A stretch of DNA of 64,000 nucleotides from Synaphobranchus kaupii (lineage: Eukaryota; Chordata; Actinopteri; Anguilliformes; Synaphobranchidae), in assembly GCA_029718625.1 (NCBI GenBank), contig CM056389.1, forward strand, positions 17,089,670 to 17,153,669. Direction: 5' to 3'. Position 1 is the stretch's first letter. Each line of letters opens with the position of its first letter. Below are positions 10,400-21,051 of the stretch, in pieces. Made by a program: the position numbers and the translations under genes. The notes beneath the pieces are model-generated. The model was not told where the DNA came from. It worked only from the letters and a program-made list of their open reading frames with translations, and did not search any database.

Positions 10400-10443
<44 letters not shown>

Positions 10444-10468
10444 CGCGTGCGTGCGCGTGTGTGTGTGA
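10400..10468. repeat. (CT)n microsatellite grading into GC/GT alternation
   Basis: About 20 CT dinucleotides followed by GTGCGCGTGCGTGCGCGTGT, an alternating purine-pyrimidine tract able to adopt Z-DNA. Confidence 0.9.
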
Positions 10469-11702
10469 CAGCGAGGGAGGGCTCCCCCTGGTGGTAAAAC
10501 ATTTCTAAATAAAGTCACGGCTCTCTTTACAGACATGGTTTCCATAGCAACGGCAGTACATAGCAACAACATCCTTGAACGTTCCATTGCGAATGGTCTG
10601 CTCATGGCTGAAAAGAGATGCAATTGATGGCTTTGTCCCAGGAGAACAAAACATAAAAACTGGTTCAGAAGAAGAAAAATCTAAGAATAATTTCTCCTGC
10701 CATTCCACAGCACATCTACATTACAACATTTAACATACTCCAAATGTCCTATGTCCTTCTCCAAAGAGGTCAAGACCAAATCTGACTATTTACAACTTAA
10801 CATGTGGGGAGACTACTCTAAAGTCACCCTCACAGTGGCTCACAGTATGTTTAATATATTGGTGAACTAACTAATTATGGCTTTTATGCCATAGCTAATA
10901 TGTTGCTAATACAAATACAGTTTATTTTTATCTGATGCAGTAAAGCTGAATTCACTCTAAAATATGATTAAATTCCAGGAATAAATGTACAAGAAAACAA
11001 ATAAAAAATTTTTAATGAAGATTCTGAGTGCTGTATGTCTGTTTTCCATTTTCAAGATGGTTCTTATTACTTGAGGCTTCAACAAGAGAGTCGTTTTCCT
11101 ATTAATCCAATTATATCCCCAGCATGAAGTCCTGATTCCCATCTATTTAATCTCCAGTGTTTAAGTCTGACACTCTATCAGTGCCCTTGAGCTGAGCTTG
11201 GCTGCTTTCTTTCGAGAACAACGTGCCGTTCTGTGTAAACGTGTGTCAGAACATGTGTGTAAGCGTGACCCCTGCGGTACCCTGTCCAGCGGTCTCCTGT
11301 TACCATGTTCTTCAGAGGCTGAATAATTGAACATGTATAGGCCTGGGTGGGAGTATGACGGGGTCAGTGTTCACTGCACAAGGCCCAGCATGCCAGCCTC
11401 GAAGCATCTCTGTGAGCCTGAGGATCAGGCTCAGACTAGCATGTCCACTCCAAACTGTGCATGGCATGTATAATGGAAGCAAATATTATGTGAATAAAAA
11501 CGAATTATTAAATAAATGTTTGAAAGCTGTATTTTTATTTTGAGTTTTTAAAAAAAGGATATTTCAGCAATTCAAAGCTGTTTAAACTCCTCACCTTTTC
11601 TGCATAAACAATCAATCAGTTTCCCCTGCAGCTGCTGATTTACAGACTGAAAAACATGCGGCTTCTTCAGATTACCTGAGACAGCTTTTTCCAACAAGTA
11701 AA
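10469..11702. other. Unique sequence; one X-box-like palindrome
   Basis: No gene recognised. GGTTTCCATAGCAACGG at about 10537-10553 resembles an RFX X-box (imperfect left half, good AGCAAC right half). A CT-rich and poly-T stretch precedes the G-rich repeat at 11703. Confidence 0.35.
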
Positions 11703-11748
11703 AAGGGGTGTGGGGGGGTAAAAAGGGGTGTGGGGGGGGGGGGTGGGT
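11703..11748 (+). repeat. G-rich duplicate with G-quadruplex potential
   Basis: Two near-copies of AAAAGGGGTGTGGGGGGG lie in tandem, the second ending in a run of 12 G. There are at least four G-runs of three or more within 45 bases, which satisfies the usual G4 pattern. Confidence 0.75.
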
Positions 11749-11984
11749 CTTAGCGGGTGTTTAGTGCTCAAATAAATGTTCTTTTCTTTAACATTCTAAA
11801 ATCATTGCAAGCGTCTCACGGCAGCGTAGCAACAGAAATCTTTTACAAGAAGGAACCGAACCTCATAAACTGCAGGACTCAAGCTGTATTATAATACCTC
11901 CCCATAAGCACATACTGGAGGGACAGTACAGGGCGATCTGACACATCCAGCTGCCATTGAATTTATCATTTGTAGGTCTAAACA

Positions 11985-11985
11985 C

Positions 11986-12016
<31 letters not shown>

Positions 12017-12028
12017 AAAAAAAAAAAA
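11985..12028. repeat. Poly-C (22) joined to poly-A (22)
   Basis: A run of 22 C is followed directly by a run of 22 A. Such runs are prone to assembly error. Confidence 0.9.
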
Positions 12029-12162
12029 GAGCCAAAGAGAGCCCATCCCTGGTTGCTGTGTTTAAGGTAAAAGGTCAGTGATAGAATAGAATAGAATAAC
12101 TTTTATTTTCCCGTTAGGGAACTTCAGTTGTAGTTTCCAGCAGTAAAACCGACATAGACAGT

Positions 12163-12420
12163 GGGGCAATCAATCAATCAATATTTATTTATATAGCGCA
12201 TTTCACAACAAGTTGTCACAATGCACTTCACAGCAAAACCCAGCCTAAACCCCCCACAAGAGCAAGCCAAGGGCAACAGTGGCAAGGAAAAACTCCCTGG
12301 TGTAACTAGGAAGAAACCTTGGAAGGAACCAGACTCAATGGGGGAACCCATCCTCCTCTGGTCGGCTCAGGGTCTAGGGCTTAAAGACCAACATGGTCAA
12401 AACAGCCAATGTCCATGATA
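12163..12420 (-). mobile_element. L2-type LINE 3' UTR inserted into the other LINE
   Basis: Starts on the plus strand with (CAAT)n and ATATTTATTTATATAGCGC, then runs through AAAACTCCCTGGTG and AGAAACCTTGGAAGGAACC. This is the same layout as the 3' UTR of the L2 element at 448-690. It splits the surrounding LINE's 3' UTR. The right edge is approximate. Confidence 0.75.
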
Positions 12421-12599
12421 ATGAGCCACAGACACAAACCCAGACCCACAAACACAAACAAACATGTTAAATAAAGACATTCAATAGAATCAGAAGTTTC
12501 ACATTATAGTGAAGGTATGTGTGATTATGATTATGATTAAAACTACTATTATTATTAGTATTATTAATTATGATGAAAATGAGCATCAAAAGCAATAAT

Positions 12600-13240
12600 A
12601 GTTCCTCATCTGCCTTTACCGTCTTGAGATGTCCAATGTCATTAAGCAGTCTAACAGCTGTAGGGACAAAGCTGTTTCGGGCTCTTTTTGCTTTAAGGAG
12701 CAAGGACCTTAATCTTCAACCTGATGGAAGAGTCTCAAAGAGAGAGTTGGGGGGATGTGATGGAAGGACCATAATCCTCTTTCCTTTTTTAACTGTACGT
12801 TCCTCATACAGATGTTTGAGCGGTTTTTGTTGGTTCCCTATGATTTTAGTAGCCTGTACTGTCACCCTCTCCAGCTTCAGTTTCCTGATTTCACTTAATG
12901 AGCCAAACCAAGCTGTTAGGCTAAAGGTCAGCACTGACCCAAGCAGGTGTAAAATGCTTGTAGTACTGACTGGCTGAGTTTCTGGAGGAAATACAGCCTT
13001 GACTGACACTTTGCATGCAGTCGATGACAGTTTGCCTCAAAGGTCAGTTTATTATCTATGATGGTATCCAAATATCTGTACTCCTCAACTCTTTCAACCG
13101 TTTTGGCTCCGATGGTAAGGGGCCTCAGCGGGGACGGCTCACGCCGGAAGTCGATGGCGATTTCTTTAGTCTTCTCCACATTCCAGTCCAAGTAATTGAC
13201 TTCATACCACTGTTGGAACTGGCTGACAGCAGATTGAAGC
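12600..13240 (-). pseudogene. LINE RT C-terminal fragment, several frameshifts
   Basis: Three overlapping minus-strand pieces in different frames. The first has WYEVNYLDWNVEKTKEIAID with VEEYRYLDTIIDNKLTFEAN and RLYFLQKL (about 13230-12930). The second has VLTFSLTAWFGSL, RVTVQATKIIG and LFETLPSG (about 12960-12720). The third has RARNSFVPTAVRLLND (about 12700-12650). The order and motifs match the region downstream of the YADD core (VEKTKE, YLGTIID-like, RLYFLRKL-like, AWYGNL-like) in fish LINEs. The catalytic core is absent and the frame is broken, so it is non-functional. This family normally reverse-transcribes its own RNA at the insertion site. Confidence 0.8.
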
Positions 13241-13282
13241 TTGATTCAGACCACAGCCGATCTTTACCAAGTCCACTGTGTC

Positions 13283-13533
13283 TGTTTCATTACATTACAT
13301 TACATTACAGGTATTTAGCAGACGCTCTTATCCAGAGCGACTTACACAACTTTTTAGGATTTTTTTTTTTAAACATATTATCCATTTATACAGCTGGATA
13401 CATACTGAAGCGATTCAGGTTAAGTACCTTGCTCAAGGGTACAACGGCAGTGTCCTACCTGGGAATCGAACCTGCAACCATTTGGTTACAAGGCCAGTTC
13501 CTTAACCATTATACTACACTGCCGCCATGTTTC
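13283..13533 (-). mobile_element. V-SINE-like tRNA-derived SINE, near full length
   Basis: On the minus strand: GGCGGCAGTGTAGTATAATG, A-box-like TAATGGTTAAGG, a perfect pol III B-box GGTTCGATTCC, a central block with GAGCAAGGTACTTAACCTGA and CTTCAGTATGTATCCAGCTG, then CTCTGGATAAGAGCGTCTGC and an (ATGTA)n tail. The SINE body is about 13289-13526. TGTTTC at 13283-13288 and 13528-13533 may be the target duplication. Transcription would be by RNA polymerase III from the internal boxes; retroposition depends on a partner LINE. It sits at the truncated end of the LINE fragment 12077-13282. Confidence 0.85.
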
Positions 13534-13892
13534 CTATACGGATATGGCTGGGTGTTACTTAGGAGCATATACGTACGTACCTCAGGAGAAATATCCTGAT
13601 GCTTCTCAGAATTGGACCGGTACGTCTCCGCTTTCATTAGTATTTTGGTTGTGAAGAGTCTGAATGAAAGGTTGCACACAGAGCTATGAGTACTTCATTC
13701 TGTGCGCTTTGTCATCAACCTTATCATCAAGTGTCTATTTTACTTGTAATCTTTTATTCATTTAATTTGAATCCTTTTCTCTACAAATTGATTGTAGCTG
13801 TTAGTTATTTGAAATGTACTCCAATGAAAACCTTCAAAATCTGCAGGCAGACCAACCAACCCCAGAGGCCACACCCACCTGGGCTTTTCTTT
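13534..13892. other. Unique sequence, nothing recognised
   Basis: No gene or repeat family recognised. Confidence 0.35.
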
Positions 13893-14040
13893 ACTCTTTC
13901 TCTAGTGTCCTGTTCTCCTATCTACTGTTTCTCTAGTGTCCTGATCTCCTATCGACTCTTTCTCTAGTGTCCTGTTCTCCTATCTACTGTTTCTCTAGTG
14001 TCCTGATCTCCTATCGACTCTTTCTCTAGTGTCCTGTTCT
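13893..14040. repeat. 31-bp minisatellite in a 62-bp dimer
   Basis: Two 31-bp modules alternate: CTCTTTCTCTAGTGTCCTG then TTCTCCTATCTA, and CTGTTTCTCTAGTGTCCTG then ATCTCCTATCGA. About 2.4 dimers are present. Confidence 0.9.
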
Positions 14041-14778
14041 CACATTCCTCAAGGTTAATAACACTCAAGACACGTACAGGAGACTCTGTTCTCACAATTC
14101 CTACCAATATCAATCTTTTTTTTTCCACATTCTGTCATTTGTTGATTTATTCATGGGTTCCCCACCTGTAACTCTCACAGCTGCACAGTCCTCCTGTCAC
14201 TCACGTCTAAAGCACCTGAGAGCGAGGCTCACGGCCAAACTTACCAAGAAGCAGAATCGTACTTTTTTTACAGTGAAATAGAAGAGAAGCAAATGGTTTC
14301 TGTGTCGTATATCAGGGCTGCTGTCAGTACTCTACCCAGAAGTCAGTGGGGCGGAGCATGTTCCGGTGATCCCCACTCTCACTGCACTAGACTTCTCAAA
14401 TCCGGTTAGCCAGAGCGGGGCTGTAAGGCATTATAGATTTTGTTTGATCAAGCAGCTGCGTGGAAATCAATATCCATCATGGCGCTGGGATTGAATGTGA
14501 TTTCATTCAAATAAAACTCAGCGAGCCCTAATTAAGCCTTTCTCCATAAAGCCATTGAGCGCACAACACAGAAGAGGTATAGATGAGTACTAAACCCCGT
14601 AAATCTGTCTGGAAGACCGCCAGGTCAGTCCTGGTGTCCTGTCCAATTAAAAAGGCGTGTGCATGTTCATCTGTGTATTGGCAGGTTGTGTTTTTGTCTT
14701 GTTTCTTTGTTGTGGAAGCAGGTCAAAAATATTATTCCAAACCCACAAATGTAGCCATGTCCTCTGCATCAAGACTGA

Positions 14779-14780
<2 letters not shown>
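14041..14780. other. Unique sequence, nothing recognised
   Basis: Contains a few oligo-T and oligo-A stretches. No coding or RNA feature supported. Confidence 0.35.

Positions 14781-14811
<31 letters not shown>
14781..14811. repeat. (CA)n microsatellite
   Basis: About 15 perfect CA dinucleotides, followed by AAACAAACACA. Confidence 0.9.
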
Positions 14812-14815
<4 letters not shown>

Positions 14816-14981
14816 AACACATAAATGCCCACAAATACACACTCATGCATAAGCACAGTACCGTACTGTACATACACAGTATCCCTTACACTTTTTCTGT
14901 GATTATATCTGCATTGCATTATTGCAATCTTGATTTCTTCAAACACTTTCTGTCCTTGTTGTGTTGTTTTGATATTTAGAC

Positions 14982-15724
14982 CAGGGGTTCTCAATCCTGG
15001 TCCTGGGGGACCCCTGTGTATGCTGGTTTTCGTTGCAACCGCAGTTGCAATCCCAGAATTTTAACAAGCTGTTAATTTTTCTTAATTAGGTGCTTTTCAT
15101 GTTTGGAGGAATTATTCGCCCACTTAAGACACATTATGTCAGAAATAGCTATGCATGCCATGTAGAACAAACTCCCCATGTTCACATTGTGCTTATTGTG
15201 CTATATTGCAACAATTACATAAGAAAAGGTTACAAAATAATGTATTTTCACTCAAATGAAAAAGTGAAGTGAATCAATAGGCTCCTAATTAGGTTGTTGA
15301 ACACATGTGTTTAACTCAATTTTTTCTTTAAGCTTAAGACAATGCAGGTTTGGCTCGTTATCATTTGCTTTGTGTTTGAATTCTTCATTATCTACGAAAT
15401 GGTTAATTTTAGTGGCCATGTGTCCACACTTTCACCAATTAGGAGCCTATTGATTCAAATCAGTCTTTAAATGGATCTGTTAAATAATTTTCTTATCTTT
15501 TTTAAATAATATAGCACAATGTGAACATGGGGTGTTTATTCTACATGGCATCCATAGCTATTTCTGATATAATGTGGCTTAAGAGGGTGAATAATTCCTC
15601 CAAACATGACAAGCACCTAATTAAGAAAAATTAACAGCTTGTTAAAATTCTGGGATTGCAACTGCGGTTGCAACAAAAGCCAGCATACACAGGGGTCCCC
15701 CAGGACCAGGATTGAGAACCCCTG
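14982..15724. mobile_element. hAT foldback MITE with perfect 8-bp target duplication
   Basis: Begins CAGGGGTTCTCAATCCTGGT and ends with the inverted counterpart ATTGAGAACCCCTG. ATTTAGAC stands immediately outside both ends (14974-14981 and 15725-15732). The 8-bp duplication and the CAG/CTG ends identify the hAT superfamily. Both arms are about 300 bp (about 14982-15300 and 15430-15724) and highly similar, so the element is nearly one large palindrome with a loop of about 130 bp. It has no transposase and must have been moved by an autonomous hAT. Confidence 0.95.
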
Positions 15725-15732
15725 ATTTAGAC

Positions 15733-16324
15733 GATCTGTGGCCTAATTGTTGGAGAGGCTGTCCGTGGCTGTGGAACTCAGGGAGGTGCTACGGGAGGTG
15801 CTGCAGGAGGTGCTGCAGGAGGCCCATTACTGCACTTGGCAGCAAATCCCAATAAAAATGGCAAATGCTTCCAAACAAACAAACAAAAAAGGCTCATTAA
15901 AGAAAAAGATCTCGCAGCAGGAATTTAATCTGATTTCTGACGTCTCCTGGAGAGATTCTCACTAATCTGCATCATCCTTTAATGAAAATCCGACTCCTTC
16001 CTTTCTCTCTCGCAAGACGCGTTACTGAATTCAATTAAGATTCAAATTAGCGTTAAAAAAAAGCTGATTTGCAGGCAGGGGGTGGTTTTGTAAACTAAGT
16101 CGAAGTTTCATTTCTGTTTTTTAAGAATTTCTCTATTTTTACTTTTAGTTTTTGCCCTCCATTAGTTTGATCGTCTGATTCAAAGGGAGGCGTGTGGTTA
16201 TGCGGCATTACGCTGAGAGGATAAACAATTTAAAGCAAGTTCAGTGCAGTTCAGTGCATCAAAGCTGCGTCCAATCAGAGGTTTCTCTGGTTTCGACATG
16301 TCATGTCTCTCTCTTGACATGCTA
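15733..16324. other. Unique sequence, nothing recognised
   Basis: Includes a short imperfect GGAGGTGCT tandem (15782-15822). No gene recognised. Confidence 0.35.
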
Positions 16325-16492
16325 CTCTGGATACACAGACATGTATACACTACTCTGGATACACAGACATGTATACACTACTCTGGATACACAGACATGT
16401 ATACACTACTCTGGATACACAGACATGTATACACTACTCTGGATACACAGACATGTATACACTACTCTGGATACACAGACATGTATACACTG
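16325..16492. repeat. 28-bp minisatellite, 6 copies
   Basis: Six near-identical units of CTCTGGATACACAGACATG then TATACACTA, with ATGTATACA a partial palindrome in each. The absence of point differences suggests a recent array or strong homogenisation. Confidence 0.93.
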
Positions 16493-16725
16493 CATGTAGA
16501 CTACCAGGCACAGTGTTGCATTTTCATAAGAGAGACATTATCACACCCTTGCAGTGCATATGACATTCCACTGAAGAACCATCCTGTCTGCTGAAGGACA
16601 GATTAAAACATTCCAATCTGCTCTCAGATTCCTGAAAGAATATGTGAACTGGAGACTGCTCACAAACACATACTGTAGGTCCAAACCCCAGCCATAACCC
16701 CCCTGCTGCTTATAGTCCCTGAGCT

Positions 16726-16985
16726 GCAGCCAACATTAAATACCGCCACACTGATGGCCCACAGGCACAGCCAACATTAAATACCGCTACACTGATGGCC
16801 CACAGACACAGCCAACATTAAATACCGCTACACTGATGGCCCACAGACACAGCCAACATTAAATACCGCTACACTGATGGCCCACAGGCACAGCCAACAT
16901 TAAATACCGCTACACTGATGGCCCACAGACACAGCCAACATTAAATACCGCTACACTGATGGCCCACAGACACAGCCAACATTAA
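16726..16985. repeat. 41-bp minisatellite, left half (split by a MITE)
   Basis: Units of ACAGCCAACATTAAATACCG then CTACACTGATGGCCCACAGRC. The array is broken inside a unit at ACATTAA and resumes at 17595. It is unrelated in sequence to the other 41-bp array at 3403. Confidence 0.93.
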
Positions 16986-17594
16986 AGGTTGTATCAGCGA
17001 TTTTGGGTGGAAACATAAATGATCACATTCATCTGATTTTTCCTCACGATCCGCTAGCTGCCCGCCCCATAAGCAGGCCGTCAAAAAACGGCGTCTCTGT
17101 AGGCAGCCTATGCTCCGAGATCGTACACAAAAAACAATGGTACTACCAACTACTCAAAACCAAAATAAACAGTATTCCAACCAATCACAATGATCTGCAC
17201 AAACGTGACGTCACTTCTGAAGCGAAATCTCAAACAAACATACTTATGAATAATTATGTTATGTTTTAAAAAATAGTGTTCAAGCATCCAGAATTATAAC
17301 CACGTTAATAACGTTTGTAAGAAACCAAACCGTTTGTAAATCCGTCAAGATTTTCAGCGAGATAAGAGTATTAGCGTTTGTGCAGATCATTGTGATTGGT
17401 TGGAATACTGTTTATTTTGGTTTTGAGTGGTTGGTAGTACCATTTGTTTTTGTGTACGATCTCGGAGCATAGGCTGCCTACAGAGACGCGGTTTTTTGAC
17501 GGCCTGCTTATGGGGCGGGCAGCTAGCGGATCGTGAGGAAAAATCAGATGAATGTGATCATTTATGTTTCCACCCAAAATCGCTGATACAACCT
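16986..17594. mobile_element. Kolobok-like (TTAA) foldback MITE inside a minisatellite
   Basis: Left end AGGTTGTATCAGCGATTTTG, right end the inverse CGCTGATACAACCT, flanked by TTAA on both sides (16982-16985 and 17595-17598). Arms are about 220 bp (16986 to about 17205 and about 17376 to 17594) and over 95% alike by eye, with a loop of about 170 bp. TTAA targets with AGG-type ends fit Kolobok/T2-like MITEs; piggyBac also uses TTAA but normally starts with CCC. The open frames in each arm are mirror images of one another, not genes. The left inner edge holds TGACGTCA (a perfect CRE). Confidence 0.92.
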
Positions 17595-17818
17595 TTAAAT
17601 ACCGCTACACTGATGGCCCACAGACACAGCCAACATTAAATACCGCTACACTGATGGCCCACAGACACAGCCAACATTAAATACCGCTACACTGATGGCC
17701 CACAGACACAGCCAACATTAAATACCGCTACACTGATGGCCCACAGGCACAGCCAACATTAAATACCGCTACACTGATGGCCCACAGACACAGCCAACAT
17801 TAAATACCGCTACACTGA
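17595..17818. repeat. 41-bp minisatellite, right half
   Basis: Continuation of the array at 16726 after the MITE, starting inside a unit at TTAAATACCGC. It holds about 5.5 units with the same A/G variant near the unit end. Confidence 0.93.
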
Positions 17819-19292
17819 AACCCAGAGCATTAGCAGGGCGGGTTACCTAGCATTTCCAAAAATTCAGCCCCTACGGGGTATGTGCTGGCTTTGACATCTG
17901 CTAAGCTGCTCACCAGTGTTATCTAATAAGAGACAGCATTGGCCCTGAGCTGCGCGTGGCGGTTCCTGCTCCTGGCCAGTGTTTGTGTTATCGTCAGAAG
18001 AAAAGCAGAGTTTTCTCTGGTGTGACGCAGCACACAGGGGTCAGAAGCGAACGGAATGAAGCCGTAATGCCGAAATACATCACTCTGACAGCGGTACTTA
18101 AAAACCTTTTAAACACCGAGATTATTCTGAAGTGTGTCACAATTCTCACGGCTCATAAATGCTTGGTGAGGATGTTAGAAACAGGGAATGTTTTTTTTTC
18201 ACAGGGAGAAAGGAAAATCGTCAAATCAAAAATGTATTAATCAGGCATTCAAAAAAAAAATTCCTTTTCTTTTTTAATTCATCAGTGCTACACAGTGCTG
18301 GGGGAGGGGCTAAAACTAAAATGTTTTTATAGCACAGAATTGAAGCCAAAAATTATCTCTCTCTCTCTCTCTCTGCTGCTCCTCAACAGGGCTACCAACA
18401 CAGCTCTGCTTTCACAAAAGGCTGTAGATTAAATCTTTCCATTGTATGTTTTGCTGTGCTGTTGGAACACTATTTGTCTGACAAATATTGCAGTTTCTTG
18501 TTAGTGCAACTAAGGTGTGTCGCCTACAGGTTTCAAAGCCTGGGCCTCTCGAACTGCATAGAGCCCCACAGATTAAAATCAATCACCAGCCAAGGTCCAA
18601 CATTTAAGAAAATAACCTTATTCTTGCTCTGGCCAAAGGATGTGCTACACCCACAAACTCCCGAGCGTGGCTGAATTAGGAAAGATGACCGCCACATATA
18701 CTGCTCAAGAATTCAACATCTTTCCCTTCTCCACTTCTAGCCAAGTCACAACTACAAAGAAACATTATTCACTACCCCAGCGGTTCCCAATCCTTCCATT
18801 CACCAGGTTTCTTCTACTCCCTATTTCCTGTAAACTACCCCTTATTAACATGCAGACTGACATGATGCTATTTAGCACGGCTAGCACTGCTAAATAGCTG
18901 CAGGATCACAGGGTTTGTTTGAGTATGAACGCCCATGGAATGGGTGTAACATGTACAAAACACGTACGTGTATATCGCAACCCATCGAATTCCTCTAACA
19001 AGCCTCGGATTGAGATGAGAAGCAATGCCTTACTACAATGCTAGCTCATTGTGTGGTCTCCACATGGTGACTAGCGTATATAAAACAAAAATATATGAAC
19101 TCACGAGTGATCAGAAATCATAATTGGGTTTCCTTTAGCCGCTGCTGTTAGTAAATTTGAGATGTTAAAACCTTCGTATTATTGAAGAGACGGACCGGAT
19201 GTTTGCAACAAAAAGACAGGAAGCTTTAATTTACACAGTTGGCCATGGGAACACATGGAAGGTTACAAAATGTTCAAGGAACACTCATTTTA
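17819..19292. other. Unique sequence with short simple repeats
   Basis: Holds a short (CT)n at about 18356-18374 and poly-T/poly-A runs near 18190 and 18250. No gene, RNA or element recognised. Confidence 0.35.
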
Positions 19293-19380
19293 TACAGTTC
19301 TAACAGGTACAGTTGCATTGAGTGGTTCTAACAGGTACAGTTGCATTGAGTGGTTCTAACAGGTACAGTTGCATTGAGTT
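19293..19380. repeat. 28-bp tandem repeat, 3 copies
   Basis: Three units of TTCTAACAGGTACAGTTGCA then TTGAGTGG. Confidence 0.9.
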
Positions 19381-20039
19381 GTCCTGGGGGGTTGAGATGT
19401 TAACCCCAGTCTGATTGGTTCCCAGACGCTATCGTTACACCTCTGGAACGAGCCAGCTAGACGTCAGGGCGTCGTCTGCACAATCCCCAGTACACAAACA
19501 CACATCATCAGTATGTTCCCAGACCAAATGTTGTGCTTCTATGTATATATTAATAGTACATTCTCACAGCAGTTTGGTCTAAAACTTTCTGGGGTTTATC
19601 CATGTTGAGCATAGGCCTTTATGTAGGCCAAGGTTTTGGCTTTGCTGACAGATAGATGGTGTTACACTGCCTTAGGAATTTAAAATATTCATGGTACAGA
19701 CAGTGGTTAGCATTATTATTATTACAATATTAGCATGCTAGCATTTCACTCAGTGGCCTCACACCATGGTAACTGGGCTGTTAAGTTGACATTGAAAGTT
19801 CAGTCGGTGAATTTGCCCCCTTCTGAACTTACAAGCCATAATAATGAATAAATATGATCACAAACACAATTAGAATGAGGGTGTTTCACTTTGAATACAG
19901 AGTTATACTCGCAGAATACAGCCATGGCATATGTGCAGTTCCCCGCGAGCCAGGAGAAATGACTCCTGTGCCGAGTTCTGTCTGTTATTGCGCAGATAAT
20001 TAATTTGTTGATCAGGCAAAACACGCAGATGGTTATGGT
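19381..20039. other. Unique sequence, nothing recognised
   Basis: No gene, RNA or mobile element recognised. Confidence 0.35.
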
Positions 20040-20330
20040 TAATTACTTACTTTGTCATATTTTCTCTCTGCCTCATGCCAATAACTGTGATTAATGCCTC
20101 GGACTCTTCTGGCTCGATCGCCATGGCAACACTTGAAGTGTTCCGGGGCTCTCGCAAATTTGAGATGATTAAATATTTATCAGCTCCGCTTTCGCTTTTT
20201 TGAACCCCGGACAAAGAGTCAATACTCCAAGGGTGGATTAATTACCACAAGTACTTTACCTGCAGGCTCCCCCAATGTGCTCCCCGAATGAACAACATTA
20301 AATGTAGATCAATTCGATTTCATTACACTT
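20040..20330. promoter_or_regulatory. Candidate conserved non-coding element
   Basis: A complex, non-repetitive block with homeodomain-type sites (TTAATTACTTAC near the start, GTGATTAATGCC, GGATTAATTACC), GCCATGGCAAC and occasional CpGs, in a neighbourhood otherwise plain AT-rich. Composition suggests an enhancer-like element. Conservation cannot be tested here. Confidence 0.3.
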
Positions 20331-21051
20331 CACATTACACTGTGGAGCTGGAAGGCTCTAAGGAGCAGCTCGGAAAGTTGTATTAAAGAAACGTGCATGA
20401 AATGTGCATAAAACTGAAAAGAAATTCTGATGGCATTCACAGGCTCTGTATTCAGTTATTTAATTTCATTTTATTTGACTGCTAGATCTCTTCTGTTAAC
20501 CACTTTATTCTAGAATGCGTTTGATATCATGTGTTTGTCAAAGTAACCAATTTCATACACAGTGCTGTTTACCCTGGATACAGTAACTGTAAGCTGTGTG
20601 ATGTCATAATACAACGATAAGGAGCTGTGAGCTCAGGGTTCCATCAGCCCAAAAACAGGCCTACTAATGGAAGCACCTGCTAATGTGCAACCAGGAACAG
20701 TAGAGCTTCTCTCTTACTGACTAAATAAAGGGAAAATAGCACAGCTAAGCCATTGATACATTCATTTAATCTGCAAGCTAGAAAATCCTGATTTAACAAT
20801 ACATTTTTTTATTATATATTTTGGTGTCCTCATAAGAGTGCATCACTTCTAAAGGACAAAGATGTAATCACAAAGGAATAGAGCCAGATTTATTCTGTCT
20901 TATTTATTTTATCTCACTGATTTCACTTATTCATGTTTTGTACCTGATCCGACTAAACGGATAACGTACTGAAGACCCCAATCTGTTCACAACACGCGTA
21001 AAAAACTCAAATACATCCCACACATGGACGACTAGCAGCCATGTCCAGAAC
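20331..21051. other. Unique AT-rich sequence up to the gap
   Basis: No gene, RNA or mobile element recognised. Confidence 0.35.

Larger units (their letters stand above)
12077..13282 (-). mobile_element. CR1-superfamily-like LINE 3' end, nested and broken
   Basis: On the minus strand, RT C-terminal sequence (13240 down to 12600) is followed by an AT-rich 3' UTR. It ends in repeats of ATTCT (about 12082-12100, seen on the plus strand as AGAATAGAATAGAATA), a tail type seen in fish LINEs. The element is interrupted by another LINE's 3' end (12163-12420) and is cut off at 13282 next to a SINE. Confidence 0.75.

Noticed and set aside
13289..13526. A functional tRNA gene on the minus strand
   Set aside because: The B-box is perfect, but the sequence lacks a cloverleaf acceptor stem and continues into a SINE body and 5-bp tail.
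16194..16594. Overlapping frames of about 65-116 codons
   Set aside because: Shadows of the 28-bp minisatellite in several phases.
17003..17577. Two near-identical small proteins in opposite orientation
   Set aside because: They are the two inverted arms of the TTAA MITE read from each end, not genes.
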